Assembly: GCA_045580835.1 (NCBI GenBank)
Contig: JAZNOM010000141.1
Span: 1 to 7,604, forward strand
DNA length: 7,604 bases
Reading direction: 5' to 3'
DNA from: UMGS902 sp045580835
GTDB lineage: Bacteria; Bacillota; Clostridia; Oscillospirales; CAG-272
Positions 1 to 4,348 of the stretch are shown here, piece by piece; position 1 is the first letter of the stretch, and every line of letters starts with the position of its first letter. The notes under the pieces were generated by a model. It was not told the origin of the DNA. It did no database searches and saw only the letters and a program-made list of their open reading frames with translations. Position numbers and translations under genes: made by a program.

Positions 1-119
1 AGGTAGCAAACGGCACCGTTTCTGTTCGTAACCGCAAGCAGGAAACCGTTGATATGACTGTTGCAGACTTTATTAATAAGGCTGCTGACGAAATCGCAAG
101 AAGAGATTTGACAGTATAA
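1..119 (+). CDS. thrS: Threonine--tRNA ligase, C-terminal end (partial)
   Basis: Only the last 38 codons are present, read from base 3 to the TAA at 117-119; the gene starts outside the window. The residues include NGTVSVRNRK followed by a short amphipathic tail ending ARRDLTV. This fits the end of the anticodon-binding domain of threonyl-tRNA synthetase, where a V-V-R-R strand is followed by a final helix that usually ends near 'EI..R'. The enzyme charges tRNA-Thr with threonine in the cytoplasm. A strong hairpin terminator follows 7 bp after the stop, so the gene ends its transcript here. The call rests on a short fragment; another class II synthetase with the same anticodon-binding fold (for example ProS) is the main alternative. 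Confidence 0.75.
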   Translation, partial: VANGTVSVRNRKQETVDMTVADFINKAADEIARRDLTV

Positions 120-126
120 TATAATT

Positions 127-154
127 AAAAAATCCGCCTTAGGGCGGATTTTTT
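127..154 (+). terminator. Bidirectional intrinsic terminator after thrS
   Basis: A 7-bp GC-rich stem (ATCCGCC at 132-138, GGCGGAT at 143-149) with a TTAG loop is flanked by five A before and five T after, which extend the pairing to 127-154. It therefore works in both directions: for thrS on the plus strand and for transcripts of the small minus-strand gene that stops at 317. Confidence 0.9.
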
Positions 155-156
155 GT

Positions 157-321
157 TGTAAATTAATGTTTAGCGCAGTAAATTGGAACGCACAAATTCG
201 TAGGGGCGAATATCATTCGCCCGTTTGTAAAACATCTAATGGCGGCTTTTCGGGCGATTAATAATCGCCCCTACAGGTTTGATAATCATTTTCGCTTAGT
301 GCTCATAAACATTAATTTACA
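157..321. repeat. 165-bp unit bounded by perfect 16-bp inverted repeats
   Basis: Bases 157-172 (TGTAAATTAATGTTTA) are the exact reverse complement of 306-321. They enclose the whole left palindromic repeat (200-274). Inside the arms the pairing stops at once. The right arm contains the TAA stop (317-319) of the minus-strand 89-residue gene. It could be the ends of a larger element, a remnant of an insertion, or a weak AT-rich RNA stem. The second repeat copy at 921-994 does not have these arms. Confidence 0.6.
200..274 (+). repeat. REPIN-like double palindrome, copy 1
   Basis: The 75-bp unit starts GTAGGGGCGAATATCATT and ends in the mirrored form ATTAATAATCGCCCCTAC. Each end is a hairpin of its own: GGGCGAA/TTCGCCC in the left arm and GGGCGATT/AATCGCCC in the right arm. 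A GTAG tetranucleotide at the foot of a palindrome, with a second copy inverted, is the layout of REP/inverted-REP pairs (REPIN or BIME) mobilised in trans by REP-associated tyrosine transposases. The 27-bp interior contains ACATCTAATGGCGGCT, shared with copy 2 in opposite orientation. Similarity to copy 2 also extends past the right end (GGTTTGAT at 276-283). No transposase gene is in the window, so the class is an inference from structure. Confidence 0.75.
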
Positions 322-586
322 CGCCTTTAGCACGATAACATTTTGTGCAGATTTTTTCGGGCATAACGGCGAATGTTGTATGAATATCGCTTGCATTCAG
401 TAATTTTAGCCAACCGTCAATATCATCTATCACCGTTTTGTTAAAATACAAATCTACGCGGTATCTGTTGCCTTCGTCATATATTCCATGAAAGATGTTG
501 TTATTGGTTGCAAATTCCTCTGCCATTTGCAAATATTCGGCATCCGTTAAATCGTCATTTCTTTTGTTGTATACAGTAAAAGACAT
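317..586 (-). CDS. Small hypothetical protein, 89 aa, divergent to an XRE regulator
   Basis: I do not recognise this protein. The start is set at the ATG at 584-586, preceded by AGAGGTGA at ideal spacing. An in-frame GTG at 593-595 is part of that ribosome binding site and is rejected as the start. The product is soluble and mildly acidic (about 14 D/E against 10 K/R), with no signal peptide or membrane segment. It has a predicted helix around residues 14-27 (DAEYLQMAEEFA), a polar NNN turn, a likely beta strand around 41-49 (RYRVDLYFN), a second helix region near 55-64, and a C-terminal C-T-K-C pair (Cys80, Cys83) that might bind a metal. It is divergent from the XRE gene, shares the control region at 587-679, and uses the terminator at 127-154. 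A partner, target or effector of the XRE protein is conceivable, but nothing in the sequence proves it. Confidence 0.65.
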   Translation of the reverse strand: MSFTVYNKRNDDLTDAEYLQMAEEFATNNNIFHGIYDEGNRYRVDLYFNKTVIDDIDGWLKLLNASDIHTTFAVMPEKICTKCYRAKGV

Positions 587-598
587 AAAAATCACCTC

Positions 599-629
599 TT
601 GAATTAAAGTGTCCGTACGCGCACATAAT
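599..629 (+). promoter_or_regulatory. Possible promoter of the XRE gene
   Basis: TTGAAT at 599-604 and CATAAT at 624-629 match the sigma-70/sigma-A consensus well, but the 19-bp spacer is long. The palindrome at 609-624 fills the spacer, so a bound repressor would block it. An alternative -10, GATAAT at 633-638, lacks a -35 at normal distance. Confidence 0.4.
609..624. promoter_or_regulatory. Candidate operator, imperfect palindrome around CGTACG
   Basis: GTGTCCGTACGCGCAC is symmetric at 12 of 16 positions: GTG and CAC at the ends and a perfect CGTACG core. It lies between the -35 and -10 of the presumed plus-strand promoter. Its sequence is unrelated to the palindrome at 643-654, so both may not bind the same protein. 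Confidence 0.4.
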
Positions 630-638
630 CACGATAAT

Positions 639-667
639 ATGCTACCATTTGGTAACATTAAAGTCAA
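639..667 (-). promoter_or_regulatory. Promoter of the 89-aa gene
   Basis: Read on the minus strand, TTGACT (662-667) and TAGCAT (639-644) are exactly 17 bp apart, a good sigma-A type arrangement. Transcription would start near 632, giving a leader of about 45 nt with the AGAGGTGA ribosome binding site. Confidence 0.55.
643..654. promoter_or_regulatory. Candidate operator TACCA-TT-TGGTA
   Basis: TACCATTTGGTA has perfect 5-bp half sites around a TT centre, with a further G/C pair one base beyond each end (641 and 656 region). It overlaps the -10 box and spacer of the minus-strand promoter, the expected place for an autoregulatory XRE/Cro-type dimer to repress. Confidence 0.5.
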
Positions 668-679
668 GAGGTGATTTTA

Positions 680-892
680 ATGTTTTTTAAGCGAATTGGG
701 GATTTGAGAGCCGACCATGACTTTACACAACAAAAAGTTGCAGAGTATTTGGTATGTAATAGATGGGTGTACGCAAGATACGAACACGGTGTCAGAGAAA
801 TCCCCGTTTCCATGGTTATAAAGCTTGCAAAACTGTACAATACCTCAACCGATTATATTTTAGGTTTAACGGATAACCCAAACCCTAAATGA
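680..892 (+). CDS. XRE (Cro/C1-type) helix-turn-helix regulator, 70 aa
   Basis: A minimal one-domain DNA-binding protein. Residues 4-63 fit the five-helix HTH_3 fold: KRIGDLRADHDF, then FTQQKVAEYL (15-24, helix 2), a recognition helix around 27-36 (NRWVYARYEHG), and the typical end IPVSMVIKLAKLYNTSTDYILGLTD. The usual 'gvsqqtyxryE' stretch reads VCNRWVYARYE, with Cys and Trp at the turn and start of the recognition helix, so its operator may be unusual. The ATG at 680 is chosen because AGAGGTGA lies 5 bp before it; an upstream in-frame GTG at 671 belongs to that site. There is no second domain for ligand sensing or peptidase cleavage, so it is probably a Cro-like repressor controlling itself and the divergent gene. 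The terminator at 1020-1048 can end its transcript. Confidence 0.9.
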   Translation: MFFKRIGDLRADHDFTQQKVAEYLVCNRWVYARYEHGVREIPVSMVIKLAKLYNTSTDYILGLTDNPNPK

Positions 893-920
893 TTTATATG
901 GTAAAAATTCAATCAAACCC

Positions 921-994
921 GTAGGGGCGATTATCAATCGCCCGTTAGCCGCCATCAGATGTTGTATAAGCGGGCGATTAATAATCGCCCCTAC
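921..994 (-). repeat. REPIN-like double palindrome, copy 2 (inverted)
   Basis: A 74-bp unit begins GTAGGGGCGATTATCAATC and ends ATTAATAATCGCCCCTAC; each end forms its own hairpin (GGGCGAT/ATCGCCC and GGGCGATT/AATCGCCC). The 26-bp interior read on the minus strand contains ACATCTGATGGCGGCT, matching copy 1 with one change, so this copy is in opposite orientation. The match continues through ATCAAACC at 912-919, the reverse complement of 276-283 beside copy 1. It lies between the XRE gene and the next terminator. There is no clear target-site duplication. Confidence 0.75.
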
Positions 995-1019
995 GATATA
1001 CGGAGGCAAAAACGAAATA

Positions 1020-1048
1020 AAAAACCTCCCGCAACGCGGGAGGTTTTT
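1020..1048 (-). terminator. Bidirectional intrinsic terminator
   Basis: An 8-bp GC-rich stem (CCTCCCGC at 1025-1032, GCGGGAGG at 1036-1043) with an AAC loop has A-tract and T-tract flanks. It lies 5 bp beyond the stop of the glycosidase-like gene on the minus strand, and equally closes transcripts coming from the XRE gene on the plus strand. Confidence 0.9.
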
Positions 1049-1053
1049 ATACT

Positions 1054-3078
1054 TTATTCAAGTGAGCTTCTGTCCTTATAGCCGTTGATTCTTGTCAAGC
1101 GGTCAAGAACATTGAGTCTGAACACGTTTACCCAAGAAACGCACCAGTCATTGAGATGTCCGCTTTCGTTGCAGTCCTTGCGGTGACCCCAACGCGCCTG
1201 ATAGAACGCCTCGTTCTGTGCGCCGATGGGACGAACCTTGTCATGGAATACGCGGTTGTTCTCGTCAGCGATGCACTGGGTAGCGTTGTACCACATCATA
1301 AGCGCGCGGTCACGCCAACGCTCGTCGCCTGTGTACTCTGCAAGGCGAAGCCACTCGCAGCACATAAGCTCGCCCCACTGGTCAAGCGCGGGGTGCTGAA
1401 CGGAAACGGCAGTAGAGCCGCTTGTATAGTAGCCGTACTTTGTAAATTCCTTTTCGGGACCATAGTAGCCGTCATATGCGTACATCCATGATGCAAAGTA
1501 GTAGGACGCTTTGAGCGCGTATTCGAGATACTTCTTTTCCTTTGTGAACTCATAAAGGTCAAGCGCCGCCATGATAACGGGGCCTGCGGTTTCCTTGTCC
1601 TCGCAGGTGCAGTCGATTGCGCCCGCGGTGCAGATAAAGTTGTTAACATCGCGCTCCATGTAGAAGTCGAGCGATTTTTCTGCAAATTCAAGATACTTCT
1701 TGTCGCCGAGAATTCTGTAAGCCTCAGTAAGTGCCATTGTTACAAACGCGCCTATTGTGCCGCCTTCTTCAACACACTTGCCGTCAAAGTCCCAAGCCTT
1801 GCCAAATGCAAACTTTTCACTGTAGTGGTCGCAGAAGAAATCAAGAATCTTAAGTGCAAATTCCTTAAAGTCAGGGCGGTCAATGCCGTTTTCGCGGAGC
1901 AAATCCCACATCTTGAGCATTTCGCAGCCTGCCCATGCGGTGTTGCAGGTTTCGGGGAGCCAACCGGTCTTGTAGCTTACGTTACTTGCCCAAGACTTTG
2001 TGTAGTCGCGAGGCTGAACGGTGGAGTTAAGACCGTCGGTGTACCACTCCCAGTGAGCGAGGATAAGACCGCTCTCATGCTGCTTTTCAAGCCATGTTTC
2101 ACAAACGCGGATAGCGTTGTCAAGGAGAGCTTTTTCGCCCGTGCGGAGATACTCGATAACATGCATGCGCGCGTTCATGATGTTCTGTCCACACCAGCCA
2201 ATCTCAAAGTGGGGGACAAAGTACGGGCCCTTTTCGGTGGGATGGATGCCGCTTGAGAAGAGAAGCTTGCCACGGAATTCCATCTGAAGAAAACGGCTGT
2301 ACGCCATGCCAAGACGCCAGATTTCATCTGTAGTGCGGCTCTTGCCGTGAGTAAACGGGAAGAGTTCAAGCACGCGGTCAAGGGTCTGACAGATACCGTA
2401 GTTTTCCCACATCGGAACGGATGCGAGCATATAAACGGTGGCGGTAAATTCTTCGCCGTACTTAAGTGTTATATATGTGTGAAGAGGCTCGTTGTATTTA
2501 TCGTTTTCGTAATATGTAAAGGGAGCCTCGGTTACGGGCCAATAGATACGCTGTGAGATTCTCTTGTCATCATCCGCATAGCGCATGGAAACGGAAGAAA
2601 CCATGCTCTCCTTGTTTTCGGCAGAAGCGAAAAGCGAGAAAGAAACGTCTTTGGTTTCGGTGAGCGAGCAGGAGGGAATGGGAGTGCGCTCAAAGGAGTG
2701 AATCCAAGGCTCGCCGTTTGCATGGTAAAGACCTTTCGGCTCGTTACCCTCGCCAAACTTGTTGCCGTTGTAGCTAACGCAGGGGATGAGATACTTTGCA
2801 GGGATATATTCGGTTACGCTTTCAAAAATAACCTTTACAATACGAGTGGTATAACCCTCGTTTTTGATTGTACGGGTTACTTTGAAAAGACCGTCGCCGC
2901 AGTCCTCAACAGCCTCGGTCGCGCTGAAGCCGTGACCTGTAAATCCCTCGCCCTCTGTGGCAGGAGAAAGGATAAATTCTTTGCCGTTTTCTTCGATAAT
3001 CGGCGCGGAAAGTTTAACTATTGCATTTTCGTTTGATTCGGATATTGAAAAATTGTTGCCTTGTTTTACGATGTACAT
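1054..3078 (-). CDS. Probable six-hairpin glycosidase-like protein, 674 aa, family unknown
   Basis: A large protein without signal peptide or membrane segment, so cytoplasmic. Residues 1 to about 230 are rich in beta strands (for example TRIVKVIFESVTEYIP, HTYITLKYGEEFTATVYML) and look like an N-terminal beta-sandwich. From about 245 to 660 there are repeated pairs of amphipathic helices with the 'eyLrtGe..lLd.Ai..ce.WL' pattern (310-330, 452-472, 505-530, 575-600) typical of an (alpha/alpha)6 barrel. Acidic residues in aromatic settings, such as HWEWYTDG (342-349), DCTCEDKE (489-496) and HPALDQWGE (562-570), are candidate active-site loops. Families with this layout include GH78, GH95, GH127 and several uncharacterised groups; I cannot choose between them. 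The start has GGAGGT 6 bp upstream. The gene is alone, with no sugar transporter or regulator next to it, and ends in its own terminator. Its substrate is probably an imported oligosaccharide (inference). Confidence 0.65.
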   Translation of the reverse strand: MYIVKQGNNFSISESNENAIVKLSAPIIEENGKEFILSPATEGEGFTGHGFSATEAVEDCGDGLFKVTRTIKNEGYTTRIVKVIFESVTEYIPAKYLIPCVSYNGNKFGEGNEPKGLYHANGEPWIHSFERTPIPSCSLTETKDVSFSLFASAENKESMVSSVSMRYADDDKRISQRIYWPVTEAPFTYYENDKYNEPLHTYITLKYGEEFTATVYMLASVPMWENYGICQTLDRVLELFPFTHGKSRTTDEIWRLGMAYSRFLQMEFRGKLLFSSGIHPTEKGPYFVPHFEIGWCGQNIMNARMHVIEYLRTGEKALLDNAIRVCETWLEKQHESGLILAHWEWYTDGLNSTVQPRDYTKSWASNVSYKTGWLPETCNTAWAGCEMLKMWDLLRENGIDRPDFKEFALKILDFFCDHYSEKFAFGKAWDFDGKCVEEGGTIGAFVTMALTEAYRILGDKKYLEFAEKSLDFYMERDVNNFICTAGAIDCTCEDKETAGPVIMAALDLYEFTKEKKYLEYALKASYYFASWMYAYDGYYGPEKEFTKYGYYTSGSTAVSVQHPALDQWGELMCCEWLRLAEYTGDERWRDRALMMWYNATQCIADENNRVFHDKVRPIGAQNEAFYQARWGHRKDCNESGHLNDWCVSWVNVFRLNVLDRLTRINGYKDRSSLE

Positions 3079-3108
3079 AAAATTACCTCCAAGGTTTTTC
3101 TTACTTCT

Positions 3109-3137
3109 AATTTAACATTGCAACAAAATAAAAGCAA
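3109..3137 (-). promoter_or_regulatory. Possible promoter of the glycosidase-like gene
   Basis: On the minus strand TTGCTT (3132-3137) and TAAATT (3109-3114) are 17 bp apart. Both boxes are only partial matches to consensus. Some promoter is needed here because the gene is separated from noc by 236 bp of hairpin-rich spacer. Confidence 0.3.
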
Positions 3138-3198
3138 TACCCAATCGCAAAAACCAACATAAAGTTAACAAAAAAGCAAAAAAGTTAATACGAAGGGC

Positions 3199-3312
3199 GT
3201 ACTTTCTTAAGAAGAAAGTACCAAAGAATGACTGTAGAATATTTATTAATAAACTTTTACAAAAAGGTTTGGAGGTGTCGGAACCTTTCCTTAAAAGGTT
3301 CTGACATTTTTT
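3199..3312. repeat. Hairpin-rich intergenic block, probable dispersed repeat
   Basis: The spacer between noc and the glycosidase-like gene holds a perfect palindrome (GTACTTTCTT at 3199-3208, loop AAG, AAGAAAGTAC at 3212-3221). An AACTTTT/AAAAGGTT near-palindrome follows at 3252-3269, then a 12-bp stem at 3277-3305. The phrases AAAGTACCAAAGAA and GGTTTGGAGGTGTCGG resemble, from memory, intergenic repeats common in Clostridia genomes, sometimes mis-called as small ORFs encoding 'SFFGTFF'-like peptides. No gene is supported in the block. Its repeat status cannot be proved from one copy. Confidence 0.45.
3277..3312 (+). terminator. Terminator-like hairpin pointing toward the noc 3' end
   Basis: GTCGGAACCTTT (3277-3288), loop CCTTA and AAAGGTTCTGAC (3294-3305) form a 12-bp stem with one G-T wobble, followed by ATTTTTT. 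The T-tract is on the plus strand, although no plus-strand gene precedes it. On the minus strand the hairpin lies 9 bp after the noc stop but lacks an adjacent T-run, so it would be only a partial terminator or an mRNA 3'-end stabiliser for noc. Confidence 0.5.
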
Positions 3313-3314
3313 CG

Positions 3315-4181
3315 TCACTCTTCCTTACATTTCGGTATTCTCACGGTAATTTCATATGTGTCGCCGAGGTCGCGTTTTCTTGCGCTTGCATTGATTCCTG
3401 CGCCCCTCATTATGTCAACTGCGCGGTCAAGCGTATTGTAAAAAAGGCGTATGTCCTTTACAAGAGCCGTGCGGCTTTTCGACTTTGGTTTGTCCGCGCA
3501 TGTGTCCTCAAGCAGTTTTGACACAAATCCTTCGGTGTCTGCCACGTTGTAACCGCGCTCTACAATCGTTTCAAGTGCGGCGCGGCGCATTTTTAAATCC
3601 GCAATGCGAAGCAGTGCTCGCGCGTGCCTCTCGGTCAGCCGCTTTTCAATTATCATTTTTTGCTCAAATTCGTCAAAACGGAGCAGCCGCAATTTGTTTG
3701 CTACATAAGATTGACTTGATGATAGCTTTGCCGCAACCTCCTCCTGCGTCAGTCCGTAAAGGTTTATAAGCGCGGCAATTGCCGACGCTTCTTCAAAGAT
3801 GTTGAGGTCTTCGCGCTGCAGATTTTCAATTATCGCAAGCTCGGCACTCTTCAGACTGTCGGCTTCGATAATGATGCAGGGAACTTCTGCAAGTCCAAGC
3901 AACTTTGCGGCGCGCAGGCGGCGCTCGCCCGAAATCAGCTCGTAAACTCCGTCAAAATCCTCAATATTTCCGCAACTAACGGGCTTGCGCACGCAAAGCG
4001 GCTGTAAAATACCGTGAAGCCGTATGCTGTCGGCAAGGCGGAGCGTTTCGTTTGAGTCAAAAAATTTGCGCGGCTGCGCAGGGTTTGGCAGTATGCGGCT
4101 GACTTCGATTTTATGTACACGGTCAAGAGATGTGTCTTTTAAAAGTCCGATTTTGGGTAAAACGTTTTGTAATATATTCAT
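3315..4181 (-). CDS. noc: Nucleoid occlusion protein Noc (ParB/Spo0J family), 288 aa
   Basis: ParB-family DNA-binding CTPase. Visible parts in order: a short hydrophobic, possibly amphipathic N-terminus (MNILQNVLPKIGLL) of the kind Noc uses to touch the membrane; the N-terminal ParB domain with LPNPAQPRKFF (31-41), HGILQP (56-61) and the nucleotide-binding SGERRLRAAKLLGL (84-97); the ENLQRED box (119-125); a helix-turn-helix in LTQEEVAAKLSSSQSYVANKLRLL (144-167); and LTERHARALL (182-191). The C-terminus ends YEITVRIPK, close to the end of Bacillus Noc, and the length is near the 283 residues of that protein. Noc binds specific DNA sites and blocks FtsZ assembly over the chromosome. Its position after rsmG supports noc over spo0J, though a Clostridia ParB in this place is an alternative. 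The ATG at 4181 is chosen for GGAGG 8 bp upstream; the frame is open upstream through leader hairpins but has no ribosome binding site there. No Noc-type or parS palindrome was found nearby. Confidence 0.85.
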   Translation of the reverse strand: MNILQNVLPKIGLLKDTSLDRVHKIEVSRILPNPAQPRKFFDSNETLRLADSIRLHGILQPLCVRKPVSCGNIEDFDGVYELISGERRLRAAKLLGLAEVPCIIIEADSLKSAELAIIENLQREDLNIFEEASAIAALINLYGLTQEEVAAKLSSSQSYVANKLRLLRFDEFEQKMIIEKRLTERHARALLRIADLKMRRAALETIVERGYNVADTEGFVSKLLEDTCADKPKSKSRTALVKDIRLFYNTLDRAVDIMRGAGINASARKRDLGDTYEITVRIPKCKEE

Positions 4182-4231
4182 TTTTATTTCCTCCGTGCTG
4201 ACATGATACCTTTTCACAAGGGAAATAAAAA
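4181..4231 (-). promoter_or_regulatory. Inverted repeat sequestering the noc ribosome binding site
   Basis: TTTTTATTTCC (4181-4191) and GGAAATAAAAA (4221-4231) are perfect reverse complements separated by 29 bp. In the noc mRNA the downstream arm includes the last two G of the GGAGG site, the spacer and the A of the start codon. Folding would restrict initiation. The stem has only two G-C pairs and may be weak. A TATCAT box at 4203-4208 inside the loop is a possible -10 for a local noc promoter, but it has a poor -35. Confidence 0.45.
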
Positions 4232-4297
4232 AAGAAAAAGCGCGTGTCTTTTCCAAAGGGCTTTTGCCGATTTTTCGGCAAAAGCGTATACACGCGC
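4232..4297 (-). terminator. Two-stage hairpin with T-tract in the noc leader
   Basis: An outer 8-bp GC-rich stem (GCGCGTGT at 4240-4247 with ACACGCGC at 4290-4297) encloses an inner perfect 11-bp stem (GCTTTTGCCGA at 4260-4270 with TCGGCAAAAGC at 4275-4285). On the minus strand the outer stem is followed directly by TTTTTCTTTTTTT. This is a complete intrinsic terminator in the direction of noc, a second one after that of rsmG. It may insulate noc from the upstream operon or act as an attenuator. Confidence 0.75.
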
Positions 4298-4310
4298 GGC
4301 ATTTGCAAAA

Positions 4311-4348
4311 GAAAAAAGAAAAAAGCCGCTCTTTACAGCGGCTTTTTC
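4311..4348 (-). terminator. Intrinsic terminator overlapping the rsmG stop codon
   Basis: An 11-bp stem (4320-4330 with 4337-4347, core AGCCGCT/AGCGGCT) has a 6-nt loop that contains the rsmG TAA at 4333-4335. On the minus strand it is followed by T-rich sequence (TTTTTTCTTTTTTC). The upstream arm is coding sequence for the last residues KKKPL. It ends the rlmH-mnmG-rsmG operon. Confidence 0.85.

Larger units (their letters stand above)
588..678. repeat. 15-bp perfect inverted repeat covering both ribosome binding sites
   Basis: AAAATCACCTCTTGA at 588-602 is the exact reverse complement of TCAAGAGGTGATTTT at 664-678. The arms are 61 bp apart. Each arm carries the AGAGGTGA ribosome binding site of one gene and the TTGA start of the other gene's -35 box. 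Confidence 0.85.
587..679. promoter_or_regulatory. Divergent promoter/operator region of the two-gene module
   Basis: This 93-bp gap serves both small genes. It contains one good minus-strand promoter, one weaker plus-strand promoter, two imperfect palindromes suited to a dimeric repressor (609-624 and 643-654), and a perfect 15-bp inverted repeat (588-602 with 664-678). The repeat makes the translation start regions of the two genes mirror images: each carries CAAGAGGTGATTTT just before its ATG. The ribosome binding site of each gene thus overlaps the -35 element of the opposite gene's promoter. Confidence 0.7.

Noticed and set aside
587..595. GTG start 9 bp upstream for the 89-aa gene, and the matching GTG at 671 for the XRE gene
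   Set aside because: Both GTG codons are part of the AGAGGTGA ribosome binding sites of the ATG starts.
317..892. Known toxin-antitoxin pair
   Set aside because: The two genes are divergent rather than in one operon, and the 89-aa protein shows no recognisable RelE, HigB, HipA or Fic-type motif.
200..994. The repeated palindromes as a CRISPR array
   Set aside because: Only two units, 647 bp apart and inverted, with no regular spacers or cas genes.
2095..2110. parS-like TGTTTCAC near the noc locus
   Set aside because: Only one half site is present; the other half (GTGAAACA) is missing and the position is inside a coding frame.
1156..2756. Several long open frames on both strands inside the glycosidase-like gene
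   Set aside because: They are shadows of one clear coding frame with good ribosome binding site; their translations are low in complexity and lack their own start signals.
3112..3318. 68-residue hydrophobic minus-strand frame in the noc downstream spacer
   Set aside because: It lies across the hairpin repeats, has no convincing ribosome binding site and overlaps the presumed promoter of the next gene; its sequence resembles repeat-derived spurious ORFs.
4170..4240. Noc-binding site ATTTCC...GGGAAAT
   Set aside because: The halves are 29 bp apart rather than contiguous, so this is an inverted repeat and not the known 14-bp Noc palindrome.
3079..4340. oriC or DnaA-box cluster near the gidA-gidB-noc genes
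   Set aside because: No TTATCCACA-type boxes were found by eye in the spacers of the window.
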